Both the position numbers and the translations under genes were made by a program. Shown here piece by piece: positions 15,488 to 22,788 of a DNA stretch of 26,511 nucleotides. The notes beneath the pieces are model-generated. The model was not told the DNA's origin. It ran no database searches and was given only the letters and a program-made list of their open reading frames with translations. Source of the DNA: an uncultured Blautia sp. (GTDB taxonomy: Bacteria; Bacillota; Clostridia; Lachnospirales; Lachnospiraceae). The DNA is taken from the NCBI GenBank assembly GCA_900543715.1, contig UQSX01000035.1, positions 1 through 26,511 on the forward strand, given 5' to 3'. Position 1 is the first letter of the stretch. Every line of letters begins with the position of its first letter.

Positions 15488-16177
15488 ATGAATGAGAAAA
15501 TAGAAGTTATGGGGAGTTCCCTGGATATCTGTTCTGTAGAGGAGATCATAGAGAGCATTAATGTACACTGGAATCAGGAGGAAGCTTTATCTACCTACGG
15601 AACCCTTACTATGAAACTTTTTATGGCTGCACAGAAAGATCCGGGACTGAAGGCCTATATTGAAATGCTGGACAAGGCGGTGCCGGATGATCCGGAAGTG
15701 CTGTGGGCTGCGGGCCTTCACGATGGGAAAATGGAAGAAGAGATTACCCGGCACGATTTTATGGGAACTCTTTTCTGGCTTCTGGCCCAGTACAGAAACT
15801 ACATTTTTATTCTGGGAGAGACCCTGGAAGACGCAGAGGAAATGTTTCAGTATTTGAAAGAAAAGTATCCTGAGATCAGCGTGGCGGGGAGAGACTGTCT
15901 GATCACCAAAGAAACAGATCAGGTAGACCGGGTGATCAATGAGATCAACGCCATAAATCCCCAGGCGGTACTTAGCTGTTCAAGAACCTTTGAATTAGAA
16001 AAATTCGTGAGTAAAAACCGAAAAATGATCAATACAAGAGTATGGTTCAGCCTGGGAAACTGCCAGGAAATATGGAAAGGACCGGGACTTAAGCCTGCCT
16101 GGCTGGGAAAAATTATGGAAAAGAATCTTTTTAAAAAAATGGTTTCCAGCTATAAAGAAGAAAAGAAGGAAATATGA
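15488..16177 (+). CDS. Divergent WecG/TagA/CpsF (GT26)-fold protein
   Basis: The 229-residue protein resembles GT26 glycosyltransferases by eye. MGSSLDICSVEEIIESI corresponds to the family opening. MAAQKDPGLKAYIEMLDKAVPDDPEVLWAAGL corresponds to the ARKDPEL-to-PDGxGVVxAA stretch. ITRHDFM, FILGETLEDAEEMFQYLKEKYPEISVAG and the Ile/Asn-rich region follow the same order. Asp67 in VPDD could be the catalytic Asp. The TPN motif reads TLT, the Gly of PDG is Asp, and the GxPxQE motif near residue 165 is SCSRTFELE. Activity is therefore uncertain and it may have been repurposed. It is the third gene of the MoxR-VWA cassette (12 bases after the VWA gene). No wall teichoic acid genes are nearby. Confidence 0.65.
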   Translation: MNEKIEVMGSSLDICSVEEIIESINVHWNQEEALSTYGTLTMKLFMAAQKDPGLKAYIEMLDKAVPDDPEVLWAAGLHDGKMEEEITRHDFMGTLFWLLAQYRNYIFILGETLEDAEEMFQYLKEKYPEISVAGRDCLITKETDQVDRVINEINAINPQAVLSCSRTFELEKFVSKNRKMINTRVWFSLGNCQEIWKGPGLKPAWLGKIMEKNLFKKMVSSYKEEKKEI

Positions 16178-16178
16178 A

Positions 16179-16215
16179 TAAATTATTACAAATGAAAAAA
16201 ATATGTAATAATTTA
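16179..16215 (+). repeat. 12-bp perfect AT-rich dyad upstream of the CdaR-type regulator
   Basis: TAAATTATTACA (16179-16190) pairs perfectly with TGTAATAATTTA (16204-16215) across a 13-base A-rich loop. It starts directly after the stop codon of the preceding gene. T-rich sequence follows at 16217-16237. It could be a weak terminator of the MoxR cassette or an operator for the regulator gene downstream. TATATATAG at 16252-16260 looks like a -10 region without a good -35. Confidence 0.55.
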
Positions 16216-16321
16216 AGATTTTCTCTTTATTTTTTTGGGATTATGTATTAGTATATATAGTAGGGTTTTTATTTTATGGGATACAGATCAATAAAACTAT
16301 ATGATGAAAGAGGGAGACAAA

Positions 16322-17410
16322 ATGATTTCAAACCAGATACTTCAAAATACTCTGGATGGATTAAAAGGAATATCCAGAACCGATTTTTGTGTAACCGATA
16401 TGGAAGGCAAAGTGCTGGCCACCACTTTTTCAGAAAGTGTATGCGGCGAGGAGGAAGTTATGGCTTTTGCCAATTCCCCGGCGGACAGCCAGGTAGTGAG
16501 GAATAATCTGTATTTTAAGATATACGATGACCATCAGATGGAATACATATTAGTCTTGGACAGTCAGGCGGATGATGCCTATACCTTGGGAAAACTTGTG
16601 GCTTTCCAGATCCAGGGACTGCTCACTGCATATAAAGAGAGATTTAATAAAGATAATTTTATCAAGAATCTTCTCCTGGATAATCTGCTGCTGGTGGATA
16701 TCCAGAACCGGGCTAAAAAACTCCATATCGAGATGGACGCCCGCAGGGTGGTGTATATCCTTGAAACAAATCAGGAAAAAGATTACGGATCCCTGGAAAA
16801 TATCAAGAATCTTCTGGGAGGAAAATCCGGAGATTTTGTTACGGCCGTAGATGAGAAGAGTGTGATCATTGTGAAGGAGCTGGCTCCTGCCGACGATTAT
16901 GCCCAGCTGGAGAAAACGGCCTATACCATTTTGTCTACACTGGGAGTAGAAAAAGACGGAAAAACCCACATTGCCTATGGGACTATTGTAAAGGATCTTA
17001 AAGAGGTTTCACGTTCTTACAAAGAAGCCAGGATGGCTCTGGACGTAGGCAAGATATTCTTTGGGGAGAGAGAGGTCATTGCCTACAGCTCTCTGGGGAT
17101 CGGCCGTCTGATCTATCAGCTCCCGATTCCTTTGTGCAAAATGTTTATACGGGAAATTTTCGACGGGAAATCTCCCGATGATTTTGACGAGGAGACACTG
17201 ACTACCATTAATAAATTCTTCGAGAACAGCCTGAATGTTTCAGAAACTTCCAGGCAGCTGTATATCCACAGGAATACCCTGGTCTACAGGCTGGATAAGC
17301 TGCAGAAGAGCACAGGACTGGATCTGAGAGTATTTGAGGATGCCATTACTTTCAAAATTGCCTTAATGGTAGTGAAATATATGAAATATATGGAAACACT
17401 TGATTACTAA
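16322..17410 (+). CDS. CdaR/PucR-family transcriptional regulator
   Basis: The 362-residue protein opens with a CdaR-like putative diacid-recognition region (ISNQILQNTLDGLKGISRTDFCVTDMEGKVLATT, roughly residues 2-35 and onward). A central region resembles the GGDEF-like middle domain of this family (VYILETNQEKDYGSLENI onward). A C-terminal PucR-type helix-turn-helix ends it (NSLNVSETSRQLYIHRNTLVYRLDKLQKSTGLDL, within about 305-345). The start at 16322 has GAGGGAGA upstream; an ATG pair at 16301 is in frame but overlaps that site. Such regulators sense small organic acids or purine-related signals in known members. The target here could be the adjacent cassette or itself. It is separated from ftsE by 41 bases. 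Confidence 0.87.
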   Translation: MISNQILQNTLDGLKGISRTDFCVTDMEGKVLATTFSESVCGEEEVMAFANSPADSQVVRNNLYFKIYDDHQMEYILVLDSQADDAYTLGKLVAFQIQGLLTAYKERFNKDNFIKNLLLDNLLLVDIQNRAKKLHIEMDARRVVYILETNQEKDYGSLENIKNLLGGKSGDFVTAVDEKSVIIVKELAPADDYAQLEKTAYTILSTLGVEKDGKTHIAYGTIVKDLKEVSRSYKEARMALDVGKIFFGEREVIAYSSLGIGRLIYQLPIPLCKMFIREIFDGKSPDDFDEETLTTINKFFENSLNVSETSRQLYIHRNTLVYRLDKLQKSTGLDLRVFEDAITFKIALMVVKYMKYMETLDY

Positions 17411-17451
17411 AGAGAGGCGGATGCCTTTCGATAGGAAAACAGGAGGTTATT

Positions 17452-18138
17452 ATGATTGATTTAGTAGACGTGAGCAAATCATACAGCAAGGGCCAGCCGG
17501 CCATTGACCATATGAATCTTCACGTAGAGAAGGGTGAATTTGTCTTCGTGGTGGGAAACAGCGGTTCAGGAAAATCTACGCTGATCAAGCTTCTCCTGAA
17601 AGAACTGGATCCTACAAGCGGAACTATTACAGTAAACGGCCAGCAGCTTAATAAACTGAGACGGAGAAAGGTGGCAAAATACCGCAGGGGAGTGGGTGTT
17701 GTGTTCCAGGATTTCCGTCTGTTAAAAGACCGGAATGTCTATGAAAACGTGGCCTTTGCCCAGAGGGTTATCGAGCGTCCGACCCGCATTATCCGGAAAA
17801 GAGTTCCTGAAGTACTGACTCTGGTAGGCCTGGCAGAAAAATATAAATCAAAGCCGGATCAGCTTTCCGGCGGCGAACAGCAGAGAGTTGCTCTTGCCAG
17901 GGCGCTGGTAAACAGACCGAATATTCTGCTGGCTGACGAGCCTACAGGTAATCTGGATCCGAAAAACTCCTTTGAGATCATGAAGCTTTTGGAGGAGATC
18001 AACGAGAGAGGCACCACTGTCCTTGTAGTTACTCACAACAGAGAAATTGTCAACGCTTTCAGAAAACGTGTGATCACGATGAAGAAAGGCGTGATTGTCA
18101 GCGACGAACAGGAAGGGGAATATCGGAATGCGAATTAG
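17452..18138 (+). CDS. ftsE: Cell division ATP-binding protein FtsE
   Basis: FtsE is the ATPase of the FtsEX complex, which switches on peptidoglycan hydrolases at the septum or lateral wall. The 228-residue protein has Walker A GNSGSGKS (35-42), signature LSGGEQQ (138-144) and Walker B ILLADEP (158-164) followed by TGNLDP and a switch His in VVTHNREIV. The start is [13 protein letters not shown], typical of FtsE. AGGAGG lies 6 bases upstream. The last 11 bases overlap ftsX. Confidence 0.96.
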   Translation: MIDLVDVSKSYSKGQPAIDHMNLHVEKGEFVFVVGNSGSGKSTLIKLLLKELDPTSGTITVNGQQLNKLRRRKVAKYRRGVGVVFQDFRLLKDRNVYENVAFAQRVIERPTRIIRKRVPEVLTLVGLAEKYKSKPDQLSGGEQQRVALARALVNRPNILLADEPTGNLDPKNSFEIMKLLEEINERGTTVLVVTHNREIVNAFRKRVITMKKGVIVSDEQEGEYRNAN

Positions 18139-19039
18139 TACCATTGCATACATATTTAAACAGGGATTTAAAAATATCTGGCGTAATCTGAGATTCTCTC
18201 TGGCGTCTATTTCTACAATGGCTGCCTGTATCTTTCTTTTCGGACTGTTTTTGTCTCTGGTGATGAATTTTAACTATATCGTTCATTCAGCAGAGGAAGG
18301 GATTGCTATACTCGTATACTTTGACGAGGACATCTCCCAGGATCAGATCGACGAGATCGGAAGAGAACTGGATGAACGTCAGGAGGTTTCCAAGATAGAG
18401 TATATTTCCGCAGATCAGGCATGGGAAGACTACAGCAAGGTCTATCTGGGGGAAGATAATGCCGAACTGGCTGAAGGCTTTATGCAGGATAATCCCCTGG
18501 CAAACTCTTCCAGATATGATGTATATCTGGAAGACGTAGAGGGACAGGAAGAACTGGTAGCCTTTGCAGAAAGCCTGGACGGCGTGAGAAAGGTGGAGCA
18601 GTCCGAGGCTGCGGCAGATGTTCTGTCAACTTTTAACCGGCTTATCGGATACGTATCCATTGCCATAGTGCTTATCCTTCTGGCGGTTGCTTTCTTCCTT
18701 ATCAGAAATACGATCACCATGGGTATCTCTGTACGCCAGGAAGAGATTGGAATCATGAAGCTTATCGGAGCCACTGACTTCTTTGTAAGAGCGCCTTTCG
18801 TGATAGAAGGAATTCTTCTGGGAGCCATAGGCGCGGCTATTCCAATCTGTATATTGTATTTCTTATATGAAAGAATCGTTACTTATGTAATTGAGAGATT
18901 TCAGAATCTGGGAAACTTTCTTCAGTTCCTGCCTGTGTCAGATGTGTTCCAGTATCTGGTTCCTGTGGGGCTGGGATTGGGAATCGGCATCGGCTTTATA
19001 GGAAGTATCTTCTCAGTGAGAAAACACCTCAGAGTGTAA
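18128..19039 (+). CDS. ftsX: Cell division protein FtsX
   Basis: FtsX is the membrane subunit of FtsEX. The start at 18128 (GAAGGGGAA upstream) gives 303 residues: [20 protein letters not shown], a first membrane helix at about 20-45, and a large extracellular domain (about 50-175) with IEYISADQAWEDY. Three further helices follow; helix 2 precedes the conserved NTITMGISVRQEEIGIMKLIGATD segment. Overlap with ftsE by 11 bases indicates translational coupling. The peptidoglycan hydrolase that FtsX activates is not encoded next to it. Confidence 0.95.
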   Translation: MRISTIAYIFKQGFKNIWRNLRFSLASISTMAACIFLFGLFLSLVMNFNYIVHSAEEGIAILVYFDEDISQDQIDEIGRELDERQEVSKIEYISADQAWEDYSKVYLGEDNAELAEGFMQDNPLANSSRYDVYLEDVEGQEELVAFAESLDGVRKVEQSEAAADVLSTFNRLIGYVSIAIVLILLAVAFFLIRNTITMGISVRQEEIGIMKLIGATDFFVRAPFVIEGILLGAIGAAIPICILYFLYERIVTYVIERFQNLGNFLQFLPVSDVFQYLVPVGLGLGIGIGFIGSIFSVRKHLRV

Positions 19040-19090
19040 TGTTTTCTCAGATAAATGTGTAAGTGTAAACAAAAGAATATGTTAGCAAAG

Positions 19091-19125
19091 CTGGCAGGAC
19101 ACACAGAGGCTGTGGGTCTTGCCAG
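19091..19125 (+). terminator. Very stable hairpin between ftsX and the S41 protease
   Basis: CTGGCAGGAC (19091-19100) pairs with GTCTTGCCAG (19116-19125), with one G-U pair. Inside it, CACAG (19102-19106) pairs with CTGTG (19110-19114) around the three-base loop AGG, with one A/G mismatch between the stems. It is followed by TATTTCTG, a weak T-tract. It could terminate or partly attenuate transcription, or stabilise the 3' end of the ftsEX message. Confidence 0.6.
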
Positions 19126-19199
19126 TATTTCTGTCAGAAGGAATGAAGTTCCCAAACAGATGGCAGAGATATTCTTGAAATAAGATCGGAGGACAGAGC

Positions 19200-20390
19200 A
19201 TGGAACAGGGAAAATTTAAAAAAGGCTTTATATTGGGAATCGTGTGCACCCTGATCATCGGAGGCGGAGGACTGAAGGTCTACGATGTGATCCAGGACAA
19301 TGAGCGGAATCAGGGGGCAGTGACAGACAGCTTTGTTCAGAAAGCAAAATATATTGAGGATACGGTAAAGGAGAGTTATACCGGAGAAGTTGATGACGAA
19401 GAAATGGAAGAATACATGTATAAGGGGATGATGGCCAGTCTTGGTGATCCTTATTCTGCTTATTATACCAGTGAAGAGTATGAGGAGCTGACCACAGAGA
19501 CTACAGGCTCCTACAAAGGAATCGGCGTAGTTATGCAGCAGGACGTAACGACAGGAGAGGTTAAGGTAGTGCGCTGCTATGAGGGAGCGCCTGGAGCAAA
19601 AGCCGGGCTTTTGCCGGAGGATGTGTTGATCCAGGTCAACGGAGAATCGATTTCAGGACTGGAGCTGTCAGAAGTCGTGGATAAGGTCCAGAATTCCAAG
19701 GACAGTGTTCATCTTACTGTGTCAAGAGAAGGGGAGAGTGAATATCTGGAGATCGATGTGTCCCTGGAAGAAGTGAATATTCCTGTAGTGGATCATGAGA
19801 TGCTGGAGGATCAGATCGGATATATTGCTCTCTATGAATTTACGGAACAGACAGAGTCTCAGTATAAGGAAGCCTTTGAAGATCTGGAGAGCCAGGGGAT
19901 GGAGAGACTGATCATAGATGTGCGGAATAATCCCGGAGGACTTCTCACTTCTGTCTGCAATATCCTGGAGGATATCCTTCCCAAAGGGCTGATCGTGTAT
20001 ACAGAAGATAAAGACGGAAATCGAGAGGAATACACCTGCAGCGGCGAAAATGAGCTGAAAATCCCTCTGGCAGTATTGGTGAACGGAAACAGCGCCAGTG
20101 CTTCGGAAATTTTTGCAGGAGCCATTCAGGACTACGGAACCGGCACCATTGTGGGAACCACGACTTTCGGAAAAGGGATCGTACAGAGTCTGATACCTTT
20201 TACAGACGGCAGCGCCATTAAAACTACAACCGCCAAATACTATACCCCCAGCGGAAAATGTATTCATGGTACAGGAATTGAACCGGATGTGGAGGTCGAA
20301 CTGAATGAAAATCTGGAACAGAAGACGTCGATCTCACATGAAGAAGATAATCAGCTTCAAAAAGCCATTGAAGTTGTGAAGGGACTGTAG
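19200..20390 (+). CDS. S41 family C-terminal processing protease (CtpA/CtpB-like)
   Basis: Such proteases cleave extracytoplasmic proteins, and in known cases control wall hydrolases or sporulation signalling. The 396-residue protein has an N-terminal membrane anchor (residues 9-24), a helical segment, a PDZ domain (about 95-175, with KGIGVVMQQD and GAPGAKAGLLPEDVLIQVNG) and the S41 core. The core contains LIIDVRNNPGGLL (237-249), NGNSASASEIFAGA (295-308) and TTFGKGIVQ. Ser300 and Lys325, 25 residues apart, fit the Ser/Lys dyad. GGAGG lies about 10 bases upstream of the ATG. It follows ftsEX by 160 bases, which hold a strong hairpin, so it may be part of the same division or envelope pathway. 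Confidence 0.92.
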   Translation: MEQGKFKKGFILGIVCTLIIGGGGLKVYDVIQDNERNQGAVTDSFVQKAKYIEDTVKESYTGEVDDEEMEEYMYKGMMASLGDPYSAYYTSEEYEELTTETTGSYKGIGVVMQQDVTTGEVKVVRCYEGAPGAKAGLLPEDVLIQVNGESISGLELSEVVDKVQNSKDSVHLTVSREGESEYLEIDVSLEEVNIPVVDHEMLEDQIGYIALYEFTEQTESQYKEAFEDLESQGMERLIIDVRNNPGGLLTSVCNILEDILPKGLIVYTEDKDGNREEYTCSGENELKIPLAVLVNGNSASASEIFAGAIQDYGTGTIVGTTTFGKGIVQSLIPFTDGSAIKTTTAKYYTPSGKCIHGTGIEPDVEVELNENLEQKTSISHEEDNQLQKAIEVVKGL

Positions 20391-20416
20391 CTGTCCGGAC
20401 AATATACAGGGATTTC

Positions 20417-20445
20417 TTGACAGAGCAGTAAGCCTGTGCTACATT
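20417..20445 (+). promoter_or_regulatory. Promoter for the CDP-alcohol phosphatidyltransferase gene
   Basis: TTGACA (20417-20422, perfect consensus -35), a 17-base spacer and TACATT (20440-20445) can be read directly. The predicted start is near 20452, which is the first base of the stem-loop described next. Confidence 0.8.
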
Positions 20446-20451
20446 TACTAT

Positions 20452-20494
20452 TACAGTAAAGAATGAAAGACAGATTTGTCTGTTCTTTACTGTA
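20452..20494 (+). promoter_or_regulatory. Stem-loop at the predicted 5' end of the phosphatidyltransferase mRNA
   Basis: TACAGTAAAGAA (20452-20463) pairs perfectly with TTCTTTACTGTA (20483-20494), and an inner AGACA (20468-20472) pairs with TGTCT (20477-20481) around GATT. There is no T-tract after it. Because it begins where transcription should start, it may act as an mRNA 5'-stabilising hairpin. As DNA, it could be an operator just downstream of the promoter. Confidence 0.6.
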
Positions 20495-20523
20495 TAGTAT
20501 CTGGGAAGGATAGGTATAGATTT

Positions 20524-21105
20524 ATGAAGAAGATAAAAAAAGAAGAACTGTACTCCATACCGAACTGTATGGGGTACTTTCGCATTTTATTGATACCTGT
20601 GTTCTGTTTCCTTTACTTAAACGCAGAGGACAGGGGAGACTATTATCTGGCGGCAGGAGTTATCCTGCTTTCTTATATCACGGATTTTTTAGATGGGCAG
20701 GTAGCCAGAAGATTCCATATGATCACAGAATTTGGAAAGATTCTGGATCCGGTGGCAGATAAGCTGACTCACGGAGCCATTGCATTCTGCCTGGCATTCC
20801 GGTATGAGGCTATGAGATATCTTTTCCTTTTCATGGTGGTGAAAGAAGGTTTCATGGCAGTTATGGGCATGATCAACCTCCGCCATGGCAGAAAACTGGA
20901 CGGTGCCAAATGGTTTGGAAAAGTATGCACAGGAGCCCTTTTCATCCTGTTATTTCTTCTGGTCCTCTGGCCGGACATTCCTCTGGTATGGGCTGAACGC
21001 CTGATCTATCTGGTCCTTGTGATCATGGTCCTCACTCTGATCCTGTATATACCGGAATTTTACAGAATGATCAAATCATGGGACAGAAAAGAAAACAGAC
21101 GGTGA
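20524..21105 (+). CDS. CDP-alcohol phosphatidyltransferase (PgsA-like)
   Basis: The family joins an alcohol such as glycerol-3-phosphate to CDP-diacylglycerol in the cytoplasmic membrane. The start at 20524 gives 193 residues. The family motif is complete: D54, D57-G58, A61-R62, G71, D75, D79 (DFLDGQVARRFHMITEFGKI and on to DPVAD). About six hydrophobic segments are visible. The length and order suit phosphatidylglycerophosphate synthase, but cardiolipin-synthase-type or other members cannot be excluded. The Shine-Dalgarno is indistinct (GAAGGATAGG more than 9 bases from the ATG). An upstream in-frame ATG at 20476 would lie inside the stem-loop and adds residues without similarity. Confidence 0.88.
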   Translation: MKKIKKEELYSIPNCMGYFRILLIPVFCFLYLNAEDRGDYYLAAGVILLSYITDFLDGQVARRFHMITEFGKILDPVADKLTHGAIAFCLAFRYEAMRYLFLFMVVKEGFMAVMGMINLRHGRKLDGAKWFGKVCTGALFILLFLLVLWPDIPLVWAERLIYLVLVIMVLTLILYIPEFYRMIKSWDRKENRR

Positions 21106-21117
21106 AAGATTGAAGCA

Positions 21118-21146
21118 TTGCAGAGAAGAAGGAAAAAGAATATAAT
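21118..21146 (+). promoter_or_regulatory. Promoter for the aminotransferase gene
   Basis: TTGCAG (21118-21123), a 17-base A/G-rich spacer and a perfect TATAAT (21141-21146) are present. The predicted start is near 21153, leaving a leader of about 80 bases before the ATG at 21233. Confidence 0.75.
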
Positions 21147-21232
21147 GGAGGAAGCAGATTTTCCCTGTAAGCTGGTCAGCAGACTGAAAAAACAGCATAC
21201 CCGGTATACAGGGAGACAGGAGGAAGAAGTAA

Positions 21233-22426
21233 ATGATCGCAGACAAGATGAAAAGCTTTGTAAAAAACAGTTCCGCTATCCGGGCTATGTTTGAAGAAGG
21301 AAAAAAAATGGCACAGGAATACGGAGCAGAAAATGTGTATGATTTCAGTCTGGGAAATCCCAACGTTCCTGCACCCGTCCAGGTAAAGAAAGCCATTATA
21401 GAAGAATTGGAAAATAACGACTCGGTTGTGCTTCACGGCTATATGAGCAACAGCGGATATGAAGATGTGAGACAGGCGGTGGCAGAGTCTCTTAACCGTC
21501 GGTTTGGCACAGAATTTCACGAGAATAATATTGTGATGACAGTAGGTGCAGCGGGAGGCCTGAATGTGATCCTGAAAGCCATCCTGAACCCCGGGGATCA
21601 GGTATTGGTCATTGCTCCCTATTTTGGGGAGTATAACGCCTATGTGGAAAATTATGAGGGAGAGGTTGTAGTAGTAAGCCCGGATACAGAAACTTTCCAG
21701 CCCAATCTGAAGGAAATGGAAGAAAAACTTACCTGCAAAACAAAGGCAGTGATCGTCAATTCTCCAAATAATCCTACAGGAGTCGTATATTCAGAAAAAA
21801 CGATAAAAGCTATGGCCCAAATTTTGAAAAAGAAAGAAAAGGAATTCGGAACGGATATTTATCTGATTTCCGACGAACCTTACCGTGAGCTGGCCTATGA
21901 CGGGATAGAAGTTCCATACCTGACAAAATATTATAAGGATACGATCGTAGGGTACTCTTTCAGCAAATCTCTTTCCCTGCCGGGAGAGAGGATCGGATAT
22001 CTGGTGATCCCAGACGAAGCGGCGGATTCTGCGGATCTGCAGAGCGCAGCCAATGTGGCTACCAGAATCCTGGGATTTGTAAATGCGCCCTCCCTTATGC
22101 AGCGGGCCGTGGCAAAATGTCTGGAGGCCAAGGCGGATGTTCCTTATTATGACAAAAACCGTAATGCCCTGTATCAGGGACTGAAGGATCTGGGATTTTC
22201 CTGCATCAAACCAGAAGGCGCCTTCTATCTGTTTGTAAAGTCTCCGGTGGAAGATGAACAGATATTCTGTCAGGCAGCCAAGAAACATCATATCCTGATC
22301 GTGCCGGGATCCTCCTTTGCCTGCCCGGGATATGTAAGGATCGCATACTGTGTGTCCTATGAGACAATTGTGAACTCTATGCCGGGATTTGAAAAGCTGG
22401 CAGAGGAATTTGGATTGAAAAAATAA
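21233..22426 (+). CDS. Class I/II pyridoxal-phosphate aminotransferase
   Basis: The 397-residue protein is a fold-type I aminotransferase, probably acting on aspartate or other amino acids. It has the start region FSLGNPNVPAP, GAAGGL (105-110), NSPNNPTGVVY (N180), SDEPYREL (D214, Y217) and the PLP lysine K245 in SFSKSLSLPGERIGY. The substrate-carboxylate Arg is probably that in GYVRIAYC near the end. AGGAGG lies at about 21219-21224. Neighbours (phosphatidyltransferase before, small ORF after) do not define a pathway, and it has its own promoter and terminator. Specificity cannot be called from sequence alone. Confidence 0.92.
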   Translation: MIADKMKSFVKNSSAIRAMFEEGKKMAQEYGAENVYDFSLGNPNVPAPVQVKKAIIEELENNDSVVLHGYMSNSGYEDVRQAVAESLNRRFGTEFHENNIVMTVGAAGGLNVILKAILNPGDQVLVIAPYFGEYNAYVENYEGEVVVVSPDTETFQPNLKEMEEKLTCKTKAVIVNSPNNPTGVVYSEKTIKAMAQILKKKEKEFGTDIYLISDEPYRELAYDGIEVPYLTKYYKDTIVGYSFSKSLSLPGERIGYLVIPDEAADSADLQSAANVATRILGFVNAPSLMQRAVAKCLEAKADVPYYDKNRNALYQGLKDLGFSCIKPEGAFYLFVKSPVEDEQIFCQAAKKHHILIVPGSSFACPGYVRIAYCVSYETIVNSMPGFEKLAEEFGLKK

Positions 22427-22439
22427 ATCTGATTTTGTG

Positions 22440-22472
22440 AACAGCAGTCCGTGAATTTTACGGGCTGTTTTC
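22440..22472 (+). terminator. Terminator of the aminotransferase gene
   Basis: AACAG (22440-22444) pairs with CTGTT (22464-22468) and CCGT pairs with ACGG inside it, separated by a four-base bulge. TTTTCC follows. It lies 13 bases after the stop codon. Confidence 0.65.
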
Positions 22473-22484
22473 CATTAGGAAACG

Positions 22485-22600
22485 AATAAAAAGAGAAATG
22501 CTCTGCAGGGGAGCTGCAGAGCATTTCGAGGGGAGTATAAATAATTAAATAAGGGGTTATAATGTAAAAAAAATTTTTTGAAGGGTAAATTCTTTTTACA
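22485..22600 (-). ncRNA. Candidate small RNA on the minus strand
   Basis: Read on the minus strand, a promoter (TTGCTT at 22635-22630, 17-base spacer, TATAAT at 22612-22607) is followed by about 115 bases with no reading frame of note. It ends in a perfect 14-bp hairpin (arms 22514-22527 and 22495-22508, GAAATGCTCTGCAG) and the T-tract TCTTTTTATT. On the plus strand the same hairpin has no T-tract, so it is oriented for minus-strand transcription although all neighbouring genes run plus. Near its 5' end, GTAAAAA can pair with TTTTTAC. The target and function are unknown. Confidence 0.5.
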
Positions 22601-22606
22601 ACCCAT

Positions 22607-22635
22607 ATTATAATATAAAAGGAAAAAAAAAGCAA
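22607..22635 (-). promoter_or_regulatory. Minus-strand promoter for the candidate sRNA
   Basis: TTGCTT and a perfect TATAAT are separated by exactly 17 bases on the minus strand (22635 to 22607). The region is very AT-rich, which raises the chance of a random -10, but the -35 and spacing are also good and a minus-oriented terminator lies about 100 bases downstream. Confidence 0.5.
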
Positions 22636-22676
22636 TAATATTATTTTTTTCTTAAAAATTTATGCAATATTTATTT

Positions 22677-22704
22677 TTGGCTATTCACAATAAAAAAATA
22701 TTAT
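22677..22704 (+). promoter_or_regulatory. Possible promoter for the small Asn/Ser-rich protein gene
   Basis: TTGGCT (22677-22682), a 16-base spacer and TATTAT (22699-22704) form a plausible but not strong promoter in an AT-rich stretch. It would leave a leader of about 78 bases. From 22528 to 22788 no other gene is visible on the plus strand. Confidence 0.35.
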
Positions 22705-22788
22705 TTTAACAATTTCCGGGAGAATATTTTCAGGTGATAGAGAGATAATAGGATTGTAACTAAAATGTTCAACCAGGAGGTAAAGACA

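Noticed and set aside
21145..21290. Small plus-strand frame overlapping the aminotransferase start (starts MEEADFPCKLVS)
   Set aside because: It starts at the -10 region of the aminotransferase promoter, so its ATG would not be transcribed from it, and it runs out of frame into the aminotransferase.
22495..22527. 14-bp hairpin as a second plus-strand terminator of the aminotransferase
   Set aside because: No T-tract follows on the plus strand (GAGGGGAG), and a plus-oriented terminator already lies at 22440-22472. The T-tract is on the minus side.
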